NCBI RefSeq assembly: GCF_900102815.1
Contig: NZ_FNGF01000002.1
Span: 124,001 to 188,000, forward strand
DNA: 64,000 nt
Direction of reading: 5' to 3'
Origin: Glycomyces sambucus
Lineage (GTDB): Bacteria > Actinomycetota > Actinomycetes > Mycobacteriales > Micromonosporaceae
Position numbers and translations under genes: made by a program. This document shows positions 25,624 through 34,662 of the stretch, in pieces. The notes beneath the pieces were generated by a model. The model had not been told where the DNA came from, searched no databases, and saw nothing but the letters and a program-made list of their open reading frames with translations. Within the stretch, counting starts at the first letter, position 1. Each line of letters opens with the position of its first letter.

Positions 25624-26601
25624 CTACCAGCGGTCGTGGACCTGGGGCCGGATGAGGTCGTCGTAGACCTTGCGGACCTCGTCGTGCAGGTCCTCGGGCA
25701 GTGGCGCGAAGGCGGCCGCGGCGGCGTTCGCCTCGGCCTGGGCGGCGTTGCGGGCACCGGGGATGACGACGCTGAGGCCGGGCTGGTCGAGGATCCAGCG
25801 GAGCGCGAACTGCGCCATGGTCATCCCCTCGGGGACGAGCGGCCGGATCCGCTCGACCGCGGCGAGGCCGGTTGCGAAGTCGACCCCCGCGAAGGTCTCG
25901 CCGACGTCGAACGCCTCGCCGCGGCGGTTGTAGTTGCGGTGGTCGTCGGCGGCGAACTCGGTCGCCGCGGTGTACTTGCCCGACAGGAGCCCCGAGGCGA
26001 GCGGGACGCGCGCGATGATGCCCACGCCGGCCTCGGCGGCGGCCGGGAGGACGCGCTCGAGGGGCTTCTGGCGGAACGGGTTCAGGATGATCTGCACGGT
26101 CGCGACGCCGGGACGCGCGATCGCGGCCAGCGCCTCCTCGCAGGTCTCGACGGACACGCCGTAGTGGGCGATGCGGCCGTCGGCGACCATGGCGTCGAGG
26201 ACGGCGAACACCGCGTCGTCGCCGTACACGCTCGTCGGCGGGCAGTGGAGCTGCACCAGGTCGAGGGGGGTCATGTCGAGGCGCGAGCGCGAGTCGTCGT
26301 TCCAGGACAGGAAGTTCGCCTCGCCGTAGTTCGCGTGGACCTGCTCGGCGCGCCGGCCCATCTTGGTGGCCACGAAGACCCCCGGGTGCGCCTTGCGGAA
26401 CGCGCCGACGATGCGCTCGGAGCGGCCGTCGCCGTAGACGTCGGCGGTGTCGTAGAACGTCACGCCCGCCGCGGCCGCGGCCTCCAGGGCCGCCGCGGCG
26501 TCGTCCTCGCTGACCTCGCTCCAGTCCGCGCCGATCTGCCAGGCGCCGAACCCCACGACGCCGACGCTCGCGCCGGTCCTGCCGAGCACTCGCTCTTCCA
26601 T
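25624..26601 (-). CDS. aldo/keto reductase
   Basis: A 325-aa NADPH-dependent TIM-barrel reductase. The catalytic tetrad can be traced: Asp in FYDTADVYGDG, Tyr in the same motif, Lys in VATKMGRR, and His in LDLVQLHCPP. The C-terminal VIPGARNAAQAEAN binds NADP. The start MEERVLGRTG has GAGGGG upstream. It would reduce aldehydes or ketones, or oxidise sugars. It is convergent with the preceding gene (16-bp gap) and divergent from the ROK regulator. Confidence 0.9.
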   Translation of the reverse strand: MEERVLGRTGASVGVVGFGAWQIGADWSEVSEDDAAAALEAAAAAGVTFYDTADVYGDGRSERIVGAFRKAHPGVFVATKMGRRAEQVHANYGEANFLSWNDDSRSRLDMTPLDLVQLHCPPTSVYGDDAVFAVLDAMVADGRIAHYGVSVETCEEALAAIARPGVATVQIILNPFRQKPLERVLPAAAEAGVGIIARVPLASGLLSGKYTAATEFAADDHRNYNRRGEAFDVGETFAGVDFATGLAAVERIRPLVPEGMTMAQFALRWILDQPGLSVVIPGARNAAQAEANAAAAAFAPLPEDLHDEVRKVYDDLIRPQVHDRW

Positions 26602-26693
26602 GCCGTCCACCCCTCGAATCCGCGGCCGAAACCGCTGCAGAGCATATCGGGTCGCGGGAACCGCCGCCCCCGTCGCCGGGTGAACCGCACCCG

Positions 26694-26739
26694 CCACTTC
26701 AACTAACCCATTTACAAAGTGACGCGTCCGCCGTAGCAT
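26694..26739 (+). promoter_or_regulatory. promoter and candidate ROK operator of the ROK gene
   Basis: TTTACA (26711-26716), 17-bp spacer, TAGCAT (26734-26739). The sequence CTTCAAC, then AACCCATTTACAAAGTGA across the -35, also occurs (as CTTCAACCCATTGACAAAGTGA split over the same element) before the ABC substrate-binding gene. It is a good candidate for the ROK binding site. Confidence 0.65.
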
Positions 26740-26745
26740 TCAGCC

Positions 26746-27948
26746 ATGAAGTCCACCTCGCGCGACATCCGCCTGCGCAACTGCTTCGCGGTCCTGCGCC
26801 ACCTCATCGCGGACGCGCCGACCTCCCGCCAGATCCTCGCCCGCGAGACCGACCTGTCCGTGGCGACGGTCTCCAACCTGGTCACCGACCTCATCGAGCT
26901 CGGCGTCGTCGTCGAGGTGGGCCGCGAGGACTCCGGCGGCGGACGGCCCCGCGCCCTCCTCGCCCCCCACGCGGGCGGCGGCGTCATGATCGGCGTCGAC
27001 GTCGCCGAGACCTACGTGCAACTGGAGGCCTACGACCTCGCCCTCACCGTGGTGGACCGGGCCGAGGAGCGCATGGAGGCCAGCGAGACCAGCCCCGACC
27101 AGGTCATCGGCCATATCGCCGCCGCCATGGACCAGGTCCGCGGGCGCCTCGGCGACCGCGCCATCCTCGGCGTCGGCGTCAGCCTCCCCGGGCAGGTCGA
27201 CGTCACCTGGGGCGTCTCCGGCTTCGCCCCCAACTGGGACTGGCACGACGTCCCCTTCCGCCGGCTCCTCACCGAGCGCCTCCGCCTCGACGTCCCCGTC
27301 TACCTCGACAACCCGCTCAAGACCATCACCGTCGGCGAGCTCTGGTTCGGCGACGGCCGCGGCGTCGACCGCCTCGCCGTCCTCATCCTCGGCACCGGCG
27401 TCGGCGCCGGCCTCGCCTTCGGCGGCCAGCTCTACCGCGGCGCCACCAACTCCGCGGGGGAGTGGGGCCACACCACCATCGACCCCGCCGGACCCCAGTG
27501 CCGCTGCGGTGCAACGGGATGCATCGAAGCCTATGTGGGCGCGCCCGCGATCCTGCGGCAGTGGGACGAGTTCGGCGGCCGCGCCGCCGGGTCCCAGACC
27601 GAGGCCATGGCCGCGCTCGCCGCCGCCTGGGAGGCCGGTGAGCCCGCCGCGGTGCGCACCGTGGAGACCGTCGCCGAGTCCCTGGCCGCGGGCGCCGCCA
27701 ACCTGCTCAACCTCGTCAACCCCGACCTGGTCGTGCTCGACGGCTGGGTCACCGCGGCCCTCGGCGACGCCCTCGTGCCCGAGTTCGAGCGCCGCCTCGC
27801 CGCCCACGCCCTTGAGGCCCCGCTCAAGGCCGCCCGCCTGAAGCGGAACACCCAGGAGCGCAACATGGTCGCGCTCGGCGCCGCCGCCCTCGCTCTCGAA
27901 GGCCATTTGAACCGCCTGAACACCGTCGGGTCCCGCAGCCGCCGCTGA
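26746..27948 (+). CDS. ROK family transcriptional regulator
   Basis: A 400-aa repressor. An N-terminal winged helix (about 10-65, DLSVATVSNLVTDLIELGVV) is followed by a sugar-kinase-like ROK domain with ILGTGVGAGLAFGG and the zinc-binding CRCGATGCIE near residue 251. It binds a sugar or sugar phosphate. The ATG sits 6 nt after the -10 box, so the mRNA is probably leaderless. It is followed by a sugar ABC importer whose promoter carries the same motif, arguing for direct control of that importer and itself. Confidence 0.9.
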   Translation: MKSTSRDIRLRNCFAVLRHLIADAPTSRQILARETDLSVATVSNLVTDLIELGVVVEVGREDSGGGRPRALLAPHAGGGVMIGVDVAETYVQLEAYDLALTVVDRAEERMEASETSPDQVIGHIAAAMDQVRGRLGDRAILGVGVSLPGQVDVTWGVSGFAPNWDWHDVPFRRLLTERLRLDVPVYLDNPLKTITVGELWFGDGRGVDRLAVLILGTGVGAGLAFGGQLYRGATNSAGEWGHTTIDPAGPQCRCGATGCIEAYVGAPAILRQWDEFGGRAAGSQTEAMAALAAAWEAGEPAAVRTVETVAESLAAGAANLLNLVNPDLVVLDGWVTAALGDALVPEFERRLAAHALEAPLKAARLKRNTQERNMVALGAAALALEGHLNRLNTVGSRSRR

Positions 27949-28012
27949 CCGGACCGGCCCCGCAACCGCACACCGCGCGGCCGCGGTCCCCGGACCGCCG
28001 CCGCGGCCACAC

Positions 28013-28045
28013 GCGCCCCACGCGTCACCTCAACGGGGCGCTTTT
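28013..28045 (+). terminator. intrinsic terminator of the ROK gene
   Basis: GCGCCCC, 15-nt loop, GGGGCGC, then TTTT. One of the few hairpins in the window with a U tract. Confidence 0.7.
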
Positions 28046-28132
28046 CATGCTGCACGCTGCGGGAACGCGGATCCCCAAAAACCGAGTGCTTCCAACGTGA
28101 TCGCGCACGAATCGTTACCCCGAGGCTTACTT

Positions 28133-28168
28133 CAACCCATTGACAAAGTGAGTGATGCTCGCAACACT
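28133..28168 (+). promoter_or_regulatory. promoter/operator of the sugar importer operon
   Basis: TTGACA at 28140-28145, 17-bp spacer, AACACT at 28163-28168. CAACCCATTGACA (28133-28145) overlaps the -35 and matches the ROK gene promoter and, exactly, the GH16 promoter at 51724-51736. Confidence 0.65.
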
Positions 28169-28268
28169 GGACAACGAATCGGCGCATGTCGATTCTCCGC
28201 TGCGACGTCGACCATGACCCGGCCTCGCCCCGGAGCCCACCGACCTCCCACGTAGCGAGGAGCTAGAA

Positions 28269-29567
28269 ATGGTCGCCCACAGCAACAACCGACCGTCCAG
28301 GCGGGCGCTCGCCGCTCTCGCGCTCGACCGCCGCCGCATGCTCGCGCTCGGCGGTCTCGCCGCGGGCGCCGGCGCGCTCGGCGCGTGCGGCTCCAACACC
28401 GGCCGCGGCTCCAGTGACGGCGTCAACCTCTACCAGTGGTACCACCAGTACGGCGAGGCCGGCACGAAGGAGGCCGCCGAGAAGTACGCCGCCGCATACG
28501 AAGACGCCACCGTCAGCATCAACTGGGTCCCCGGCGACTACGACACCACCCTCTCCTCCGGACTCCTCGCCGAGAACCCCGGCGACTACCCCGACGTCTT
28601 CGAGAGCCACCTCAACCGCTCCATGGTGGACTCCGGCCAGATCGTCCCCCTCGACGACCTGTTCGACGGCGTCCTCGACGACTTCACCGACATCGACGTC
28701 AAGCGCAACTCGATCGACGGCAAGATCTACGGCATCCAGATGATCGACGACCCGCAGTTCCTCTACTACCGGCCCTCGCTCCTCGCCGACGCCGGCGTCG
28801 CCGAGCCGGCCACGTTCGACGACCTCGCCGCCGCGGCGGCCGAACTCACCACCTCGGACGTCAAGGGCCTCTTCCTCGGCAACGACGACTCCGCGACCAA
28901 GCTGTTCCAGCCCATCGTCTTCTCCGCGGGCCAGACCCTCCTCACCGACGACTTCCAGATCGGCTTCGACAAGGACACCGTCATCGCCGGGGCCCTCCAG
29001 GTCAAGGCCCTCCACGAGTCCGGGTCGCTCCTCATCGGCGCCCCCACCGAAGCCTGGGACCCGTCCTCGATCATCCAGGGGCTGTGCGCGATCCAGTGGT
29101 GCGGCCTCTGGGCCCTCCCGCAGATCATCGACACCTACGGCGACGACATCGCCGTCATGCCCTTCCCCGGCTTCGCGGGCGGCGCCCAGACCGTCTACAA
29201 CGGCGGCTGGTCCACGTTCGTCAACGCCAAGTCCGAGCACGTGGACGAGGCCAAGGCGTTCGCCAAGTGGCTGTGGATCGACAACGAGGAGTACATCCAG
29301 GACTGGTGCCTCTCCTACGGCTTCCACATCCCGCCGCGCAAGTCCATGGCCGCCAACGCCGACGCCCTCGCCGAGGGCCCCGCCGCCACCGCCGTCCAGA
29401 TCTCCCAGGACTACGGCTGGGGCGACGACCCCAACTGGACCCCCACCATGGAGACCGCCGTCGACGACATGATGACCCACATCGTCCTCGAAGGCGCCGA
29501 CCCCTCCGCCGAGTTCGACACCGCCGCCCAGACCATCCAGACCGAGCTCGACTCGATCTTCGGCTGA
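28269..29567 (+). CDS. ABC transporter sugar-binding lipoprotein
   Basis: A 432-aa extracellular solute-binding protein (family 1). The long signal has basic RRRML, a hydrophobic stretch and lipobox LGAC with Cys40; the RRR suggests possible Tat export. The mature domain has the usual YGIQMIDDPQFLYYRPSLL and PGFAGGAQTVYNGGW features. It delivers a carbohydrate to the two permeases encoded downstream. The ATP-binding subunit is not here; such importers usually share an MsiK-type ATPase. Ligand unknown. Confidence 0.9.
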   Translation: MVAHSNNRPSRRALAALALDRRRMLALGGLAAGAGALGACGSNTGRGSSDGVNLYQWYHQYGEAGTKEAAEKYAAAYEDATVSINWVPGDYDTTLSSGLLAENPGDYPDVFESHLNRSMVDSGQIVPLDDLFDGVLDDFTDIDVKRNSIDGKIYGIQMIDDPQFLYYRPSLLADAGVAEPATFDDLAAAAAELTTSDVKGLFLGNDDSATKLFQPIVFSAGQTLLTDDFQIGFDKDTVIAGALQVKALHESGSLLIGAPTEAWDPSSIIQGLCAIQWCGLWALPQIIDTYGDDIAVMPFPGFAGGAQTVYNGGWSTFVNAKSEHVDEAKAFAKWLWIDNEEYIQDWCLSYGFHIPPRKSMAANADALAEGPAATAVQISQDYGWGDDPNWTPTMETAVDDMMTHIVLEGADPSAEFDTAAQTIQTELDSIFG

Positions 29568-29578
29568 CCGGAGGCACC

Positions 29579-30553
29579 GTGGCCGTCTCGACCGAGGCCG
29601 CCGCGCCCGACGCGGCGGCGGGTGCCGGGGGACGCGCTCCCCGGCCCCGCCGCCGCACGGGCGGCTGGCGGACCGCACTCACCTTCTGGTACTTCGTGGG
29701 GCCCTTCCTCATCGGGCTCCTCGTCTTCACGTACATCCCGGTGGTCTGGAGCGCCTACCTGTCGTTCTTCGACGCGCGCAACACCGTCACGCCCCTGCCC
29801 GAGGACTTCGTGGGCCTGGGCAACTACGCGCGGATGCTTCAGGACGCCGCATTCACCGACAGCCTGGTGACGTTCACCGTGTTCGCGGCCTTCGTCGTGC
29901 CGCTGACCTTCGCCTGCTCGCTCGGGCTGGCGCTGCTGCTCAACCGGGTGCGACTGATGCGGGCGTTCTTCCGGTCGGTGTTCTTCCTGCCGTTCTCGTG
30001 CTCCTATGTGGTGGCGTCGCTGGTGTGGAAGATGTCGATCTTCAACGGGGTGCGGTACGGGATGGCGAACTCGGTGCTCGACCTGTTCGGCATCGAGGAC
30101 GTGCCGTGGCTGTTCGACCCGAGCCCGCCGTGGTACTGGCTGGTCATCGTGTCGCTGCGCCTGTGGATCCAGTGCGGCTTCTACATGATCCTGTTCATCG
30201 CCGCGCTCCAGCAGATCCCCGAGCACCTGTACGAGGCCGCCTATGTGGACGGTGCGAAGCCGGGGAGGCAGACGTTCTGGCACATCACGCTCCCGCAGCT
30301 GCGGGCCACCTCGGTGGCGGTGCTCATGCTCATCCTCATCGCCGCGTACCAGGCGTTCGACGAGTTCTACAACCTCATCGGGAACCAGGCGTACGCCCGG
30401 CCGCCGCTGATGTACCTGTACACGACCGCCCTCGGCACGCAGCAGGACCTGGGCCGCGGCTCGGCCGGCGCGCTCATCCTGGCGCTCATCATCGCGATCG
30501 TGACGGTCCTCCAGGGCAGGTTCCTCGGATTCGGCAACGCGGAGGAGAAGTAG
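29579..30553 (+). CDS. sugar ABC transporter permease (MalF/UgpA type)
   Basis: A 324-aa membrane protein with six predicted helices. The EAA loop is EAAYVDGAKPGRQTFWHITLP. A GTG start with CGGAGG lies 11 nt after the binding-protein stop. It pairs with the next permease. The basic, Pro/Arg-rich N-terminus precedes the first helix. Confidence 0.9.
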   Translation: MAVSTEAAAPDAAAGAGGRAPRPRRRTGGWRTALTFWYFVGPFLIGLLVFTYIPVVWSAYLSFFDARNTVTPLPEDFVGLGNYARMLQDAAFTDSLVTFTVFAAFVVPLTFACSLGLALLLNRVRLMRAFFRSVFFLPFSCSYVVASLVWKMSIFNGVRYGMANSVLDLFGIEDVPWLFDPSPPWYWLVIVSLRLWIQCGFYMILFIAALQQIPEHLYEAAYVDGAKPGRQTFWHITLPQLRATSVAVLMLILIAAYQAFDEFYNLIGNQAYARPPLMYLYTTALGTQQDLGRGSAGALILALIIAIVTVLQGRFLGFGNAEEK

Positions 30554-30573
30554 CGCCATGTCACATACCACTG
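30554..30573. repeat. iterated palindrome copy e, at a start codon
   Basis: GCGCCATGTCACATACCACT; the reverse strand reads AGTGGTATGTGACATGG. The ATG of the second permease is part of the repeat, giving the N-terminus MSHTT. Confidence 0.7.
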
Positions 30574-31463
30574 CGTCACGCAGTACCGCGTCTCGTACCA
30601 CCGCGCGCAGCAAGCCGGTCGGCTACCGGCCCGGGGTCGGGTCGAAGGGCGCGAACATCGCGGTCTTCACCGTCCTCGCGGTGCTCGCCGTCCTGTTCCT
30701 CATCCCGTTCTACCTGATCCTGCGCAACGCGTTCGCCACGGACGCCGAGATCACGGCGCCCGGCTGGATGTGGTTCTCGCCGGACCCGGCCTGGGGCAAC
30801 CTGTCGCGGCTGTTCGACGACCCGGCGGTGCCCATGGCGCGGTCGCTGCTGAACTCGGCGATCGTGGCGGTCCTGACCACGGCCGGCACGCTGTTCCTGT
30901 GCACCACCGCGGGGTACGGGCTCGCCCGCATCCCGTGGCGGCACGCGAACAAGGTGTTCTACCTGGTGCTGGCCACGCTCATGATCCCCGGCGCGATCAC
31001 GTTCGTGCCGAGCTTCGTGATGGTGTCGAGCCTCGGCTGGCTCTCGGACTACCGGGGCCTCATCATCCCGGGCCTGTTCAGCGGCTTCGCGGCGTTCCTG
31101 TGCCGCCAGTACTTCCTGGGGTTCCCGCGGGAGCTGGAGGAGGCGGCGCGGGTGGACGGGCTGAGCCACTGGGGCGCGTTCTGGCGCATCGTGGTCCCGA
31201 ACTCGGGGAGCTTCCTCGCGGCGATCGCGGTGATCACGTTCGTGGGGGCGTGGAACTCGTTCCTGTGGCCCCTGGTGATCGGCCGGTCCCCGGAGTCGTG
31301 GACGGTGCAGGTCGCGCTGTCGACGTTCCTCACCGCGCAGACCGTGAGCCTCTCGCAGCTGTTCGCCGCGGCATTGGTCGCGATCCTCCCATTGGTGTTC
31401 GTATTCCTGTTCCTGCAGCGATTCCTCGTCCAAGGAGTGGCGCAAACAGGGCTAAAGGGCTGA
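30558..31463 (+). CDS. sugar ABC transporter permease (MalG/UgpE type)
   Basis: A 301-aa six-helix permease with EAA loop EEAARVDGLSHWGAFWRIVVP. It follows the first permease by 4 nt. The first ~22 residues (MSHTTASRSTASRTTARSK) are Ser/Thr/Arg-rich and arise from the repeat at the start codon; they precede the normal conserved N-terminus. Together with the two genes upstream it forms one importer. Confidence 0.9.
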   Translation: MSHTTASRSTASRTTARSKPVGYRPGVGSKGANIAVFTVLAVLAVLFLIPFYLILRNAFATDAEITAPGWMWFSPDPAWGNLSRLFDDPAVPMARSLLNSAIVAVLTTAGTLFLCTTAGYGLARIPWRHANKVFYLVLATLMIPGAITFVPSFVMVSSLGWLSDYRGLIIPGLFSGFAAFLCRQYFLGFPRELEEAARVDGLSHWGAFWRIVVPNSGSFLAAIAVITFVGAWNSFLWPLVIGRSPESWTVQVALSTFLTAQTVSLSQLFAAALVAILPLVFVFLFLQRFLVQGVAQTGLKG

Positions 31464-31539
31464 ATACAAGGGACGGCCTACCTCCAAAGCAGACGATCAC
31501 ACATGCTAATGTGAGCGCACTTCGGCCAGCGGGCCCAAC

Positions 31540-31565
31540 CGGCTGCGGGATGCGTCCCGCAGCCG
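31540..31565 (+). terminator. hairpin terminator of the importer operon
   Basis: CGGCTGCGGGA-TGCG-TCCCGCAGCCG, 11-bp perfect stem, 76 nt after the permease stop. Confidence 0.75.
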
Positions 31566-31614
31566 TGCGCTGTCGTCGAGCCCCGTTTCCCCTGTACGCA
31601 AGGAGCAGTGCCCC

Positions 31615-32016
31615 ATGCCCGAACTGAAGACCCGCGGCCCGTTCGCCGTCTGGATTCTGAGCATCGTGACCTTCGGCATCTACTACCTCGTGTGGTTCGC
31701 CAAGACCACCGCCGAGGTGAAGGCCGTGAACCCGAACGGCGAGAAGAACGTCAATCCGGCCCCCATGGTCTGGTCGCTCCTCATCGGCGCGCTCACGCTC
31801 TTCATCTGGCCGATCGTGAACTGGTTCAAGTTCTGCGCCTCGATCCGCCAGGAGCAGGAGGCCGCCGGTCTCACCCCGACCTTCTCCACCGGCCTCGCCA
31901 CGCTGTTCGTCTTCCTGGCGAGCACCCACGTCTGCTACGTCCAGTCGCAGCAGAACTTGGTCGTCGCGGCCGTCAGCGCCAAGCGTGCCGCGCCGGCGCA
32001 ACCCGTCGCGGCCTAG
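31615..32016 (+). CDS. DUF4234 family small membrane protein
   Basis: A 133-aa protein with about three hydrophobic helices. The start MPELKTRGPFAVWILSIVTFGIYYLVWF is the DUF4234 pattern (short basic lead, then a helix ending in the YxxYW-like motif). The ATG follows AAGGAG. Function unknown; probably a membrane protein. Followed by a composite repeat. Confidence 0.85.
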   Translation: MPELKTRGPFAVWILSIVTFGIYYLVWFAKTTAEVKAVNPNGEKNVNPAPMVWSLLIGALTLFIWPIVNWFKFCASIRQEQEAAGLTPTFSTGLATLFVFLASTHVCYVQSQQNLVVAAVSAKRAAPAQPVAA

Positions 32017-32070
32017 TGAGCCTCGTCGATTCCCGAGCCCCCGGCCCCGGCCGGGGGCTTCATCGTTCCC

Positions 32071-32146
32071 CAGTGCCGTGTGACATGTGATGTACTACCG
32101 GCATCACGGGCCCCCCGTCGCAACCCTGCCCCAGGGGTACGACAGT
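32071..32146 (-). repeat. composite repeat R2 (with palindrome copy f)
   Basis: On the minus strand: ACTGTCGTAC-N8-CAGGGT, then CGGGGGGCCCGTGAT, then TAGTACATCACATGTCACAC. It lies 55 nt after the DUF4234 stop and upstream of apt; the promoter-like module faces away from apt. Confidence 0.8.
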
Positions 32147-32235
32147 TCCGGCACTGGTGAGAGGGCTTCGGGTTCGTGGTGGCCGGTCCGGAGCGTCGGG
32201 TACTTCGGGGCCGGCGACCGGTTACCCTTGCCGTC

Positions 32236-32751
32236 GTGGACCTGACCGAATACGTGCCCGTCGTTCCCGACTTCCCCGAACCCGGGGTCGGCTTCCGCGA
32301 CATCACGCCGCTGCTCGCGGCCCCCGACGCGTTCCGCGCCTCGATCGACCGCCTCCAGGAGGCCGTCGAGGCGTACCCGTACGACTCGATCGCCGCGTTC
32401 GACGCGCGCGGGTTCCTCTGGGCCGCGCCGCTCGCCGACCGCACCGGGAAGCCGCTCCTGCCGATCCGCAAGGCCGGGAAACTGCCCCGCGAGGCCGCCG
32501 TCGAGACCTACCGCGGCGAGTACGCCGAGGTCCGCGTCGAACTCCACGCCGACGCCGTCAAGGACGGTGACCGGGTACTCCTCGTCGACGACGTTATCGC
32601 CACCGGCGAGTCCATGGCCGCAGGCGTGCGCCTCGTCGAGGGCCTCGGCGGCACCGTCGCCGCCTGCGCCGCCCTCCTGGAGATCGCCTCCCTCTCCGGC
32701 CGCGACCGCCTTGACGGCTACCCGATCGTCTCCCTGCTCGGCAAGCTCTAG
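32236..32751 (+). CDS. apt: adenine phosphoribosyltransferase
   Basis: A 171-aa type I phosphoribosyltransferase. FPEPGVGFRDITPLL is the Apt N-terminal signature; the PRPP loop VLLVDDVIATGES is near residues 115-127. It converts adenine plus PRPP to AMP. The GTG start is 7 nt after a TACCCT -10 box with no ribosome-binding site, so it is probably leaderless. In many actinobacteria apt lies next to relA and secDF; here it stands alone between two composite repeats. Confidence 0.92.
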   Translation: MDLTEYVPVVPDFPEPGVGFRDITPLLAAPDAFRASIDRLQEAVEAYPYDSIAAFDARGFLWAAPLADRTGKPLLPIRKAGKLPREAAVETYRGEYAEVRVELHADAVKDGDRVLLVDDVIATGESMAAGVRLVEGLGGTVAACAALLEIASLSGRDRLDGYPIVSLLGKL

Positions 32752-32833
<82 letters not shown>

Positions 32834-32887
32834 GCCGCAAGCGGCGGCGTCTCCCGCGATCGCGGTGTCCCCAGGCCCGAGAACCGA

Positions 32888-32919
32888 AAACGCGCGCAAC
32901 GGTCACGTTGCGCGCGTTT
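32888..32919. terminator. hairpin terminator after apt
   Basis: AAACGCGCGCAACG-GTCA-CGTTGCGCGCGTTT, a perfect 14-bp stem ending in TTT, usable in both directions. It overlaps by 2 nt the start of composite repeat R3. Confidence 0.85.
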
Positions 32920-32991
32920 GTCGTACCCCTAGGGCAGGGTTGCAGCGGGGGGCCCGTGATACCGGTGGTACATCACATGTCACACAGCACC
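32918..32991 (+). repeat. composite repeat R3 (with palindrome copy g)
   Basis: TTGTCGTAC-N8-CAGGGT, then CGGGGGGCCCGTGAT, then GTACATCACATGTCACACAG. Nearly identical to R4. It fills the gap between the convergent apt and aldolase genes. Confidence 0.85.
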
Positions 32992-33005
32992 GGGCCCCGC
33001 GCAGC

Positions 33006-33605
33006 TCAGGCCAGCAGCTTCTCGATGTTCGCCGGGTCGGCCAGGGCCGAGCCCATGCCGATCACCGCGGCGCCGGCCTTGCGGTACGCCTCGACCTCGT
33101 CGGGGGCGACGCCGCCGGTCGCCACGTACTTCACGTCGGGGAACGGCCCGGCCATCGCCTTGAACCAGTCCTTGCCGAGCGACGACGCGGGGAACACCTT
33201 CACCCACGTGCACCCCAGCTCCCGGGCCAGACCGACCTCGCTCGCCGTGGCCACGCCCGGCAGGTGCGGCAGGCCCGCCGCGTGCGACGCCGCCAGCACC
33301 TCCGGGTTCAGGCCCGGCGCGATCGTGTAGGCCGCGCCAGCCGCGGCCGCGCGCTCCACGTGGCCCGCTGTCACCACGGTCCCGGCACCGACCAGGTGCC
33401 CGCGCGGCGCGGCGGCCTTCACCGCCGCCGCGAGGGCCTCCTCCTGGCCCGGCCGCCCGATCGGCACCTCGACCAGTTCCACCCCGGCGTCCCACAGCCG
33501 CTCGGAGAGCGCCACGGTCTCGTCGGCGGGCAGGCCCCGCCAGATCGCCATGACGCGCTGCCCGGCGAAGAGGCGGTCGAAGAATGCGCCTTGGTCAAGG
33601 GTCAC
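33006..33605 (-). CDS. 2-keto-3-deoxy-6-phosphogluconate (or -galactonate) aldolase
   Basis: A 199-aa class I aldolase of the KDPG/KHG family. The Schiff-base Lys136 sits in WVKVFPAS and the catalytic Glu46 in VEVPIGRPG; GAGTV and PGVATASE line the phosphate site. It splits KDPG or KDPGal into pyruvate and glyceraldehyde-3-phosphate. The GTG start with GGAGG overlaps the kinase stop by 4 nt (translational coupling), so product of the kinase is its substrate. Confidence 0.9.
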   Translation of the reverse strand: MTLDQGAFFDRLFAGQRVMAIWRGLPADETVALSERLWDAGVELVEVPIGRPGQEEALAAAVKAAAPRGHLVGAGTVVTAGHVERAAAAGAAYTIAPGLNPEVLAASHAAGLPHLPGVATASEVGLARELGCTWVKVFPASSLGKDWFKAMAGPFPDVKYVATGGVAPDEVEAYRKAGAAVIGMGSALADPANIEKLLA

Positions 33606-34516
33606 TGGTCCTCCAGGATGGCTCGAACGGTCTCGGGTGCGGGCGGGGGCGCAAGGTCCCCGACGATCTGGAGGGCCCCGGCGGCGAGCCGGTGGCCCAG
33701 GCGCATCGACGCCGCGGCCGAGGCGCCGCGCAGGCGCCCGAACAGGAACCCGGCCGCGAACGCGTCGCCGGCGCCGACCGGCTCGACCACGTCGACCGGT
33801 TCGGCGGGGGAGTAGTGCGCCGCGTCGCCCTCGAACGCGGTGACGCCGTTCCCGCCGTCCTTGACGACGAGCACGCCCGCGCCCGGCACGCGCTCGCGCA
33901 CGTCCTCCGCGGTCTTGACGCCCCACAGGGTCTGCGCCTCGTCGAGGCCCACGAACGCGATGTCCGCCGCCCCCGCGAGCCGCGCCAGCACCGGCCCTGC
34001 CTCCTCGACCGGCCACAGCGCCGGCCGGTAGTTCACGTCGAAGCTCACGACCGCGGGCGCCAGCGCCCGCGCGACCATGAGCTCCTCGATCAGCGCCGCG
34101 CACGAGTCCGACAGCGCCGGCGTGATCCCCGACAGGTGCAGGATCTTCGGCGCCGCGACGCCCGCGAGGTGCCCGGGGGCCATGGTCGAGGCCGCGGAGC
34201 CGCGCCGGTAGTAGTGGACGACCGTGCCCTCGGGGCCCGGGTTCTTGAAGTACACGCCCGTCGGCCGCGCCGGGTCGGTCGCGGCGCCGGAGCAGTCGAC
34301 GCCCGCGGCCTCCAGGACGTCGCGGATGCGCAGCCCGAACGGGTCGGCGCCGACCTTCCCGTGCCAGGCGGCGCGCGCGCCCAGCCTCGCGAGCGCGACG
34401 GCGACGTTCGATTCGGCGCCGGCCACGCCGGCGTGCAGCTCGCCGGCGGTGCGCAGGGGTCCGGCGGTCGAGGGCGCGAACACGCACATCGACTCGCCGA
34501 GGCACAGGACGTCCAA
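33602..34516 (-). CDS. 2-keto-3-deoxy sugar acid kinase (PfkB family)
   Basis: A 304-aa ribokinase-type enzyme. The start LDVLCLGESMCVFAP and GVAGAESNVAVALARLG are typical of KDG kinases; the catalytic VEPVGAGDAFAAGF lies near residue 250. I choose the TTG at 34516, preceded by AGGGAG. It phosphorylates 2-keto-3-deoxygluconate or -galactonate. With the aldolase it ends a hexuronate/galactonate or glucosaminate route; upstream dehydratases are elsewhere. Confidence 0.88.
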   Translation of the reverse strand: MDVLCLGESMCVFAPSTAGPLRTAGELHAGVAGAESNVAVALARLGARAAWHGKVGADPFGLRIRDVLEAAGVDCSGAATDPARPTGVYFKNPGPEGTVVHYYRRGSAASTMAPGHLAGVAAPKILHLSGITPALSDSCAALIEELMVARALAPAVVSFDVNYRPALWPVEEAGPVLARLAGAADIAFVGLDEAQTLWGVKTAEDVRERVPGAGVLVVKDGGNGVTAFEGDAAHYSPAEPVDVVEPVGAGDAFAAGFLFGRLRGASAAASMRLGHRLAAGALQIVGDLAPPPAPETVRAILEDQ

Positions 34517-34662
34517 CAGGGGCTCCCTTCGTCCGCGGTCCACCCGCGGTCGGGGTCGGGGGGTCGCCTCAGCCTACCCACCGGAAAGCGCATTCTCAAA
34601 GCCGCGCCGAGCCGGAGTCCCGCGTAGACTGAAGCGGCCGGCCTCTCACGATGGGGGCGAAC

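Larger units (their letters stand above)
27949..28268 (+). promoter_or_regulatory. intergenic region between ROK gene and importer operon
   Basis: 320 bases without a gene. It contains a U-tract terminator at 28013-28045 and the importer promoter at 28133-28168, then a leader of about 90 nt ending in the GAGGAG ribosome-binding site. I see no riboswitch-like fold. Confidence 0.6.

Noticed and set aside
31464-31614. Riboswitch before the DUF4234 gene
   Set aside because: Only a simple terminator hairpin is visible; no known aptamer core.
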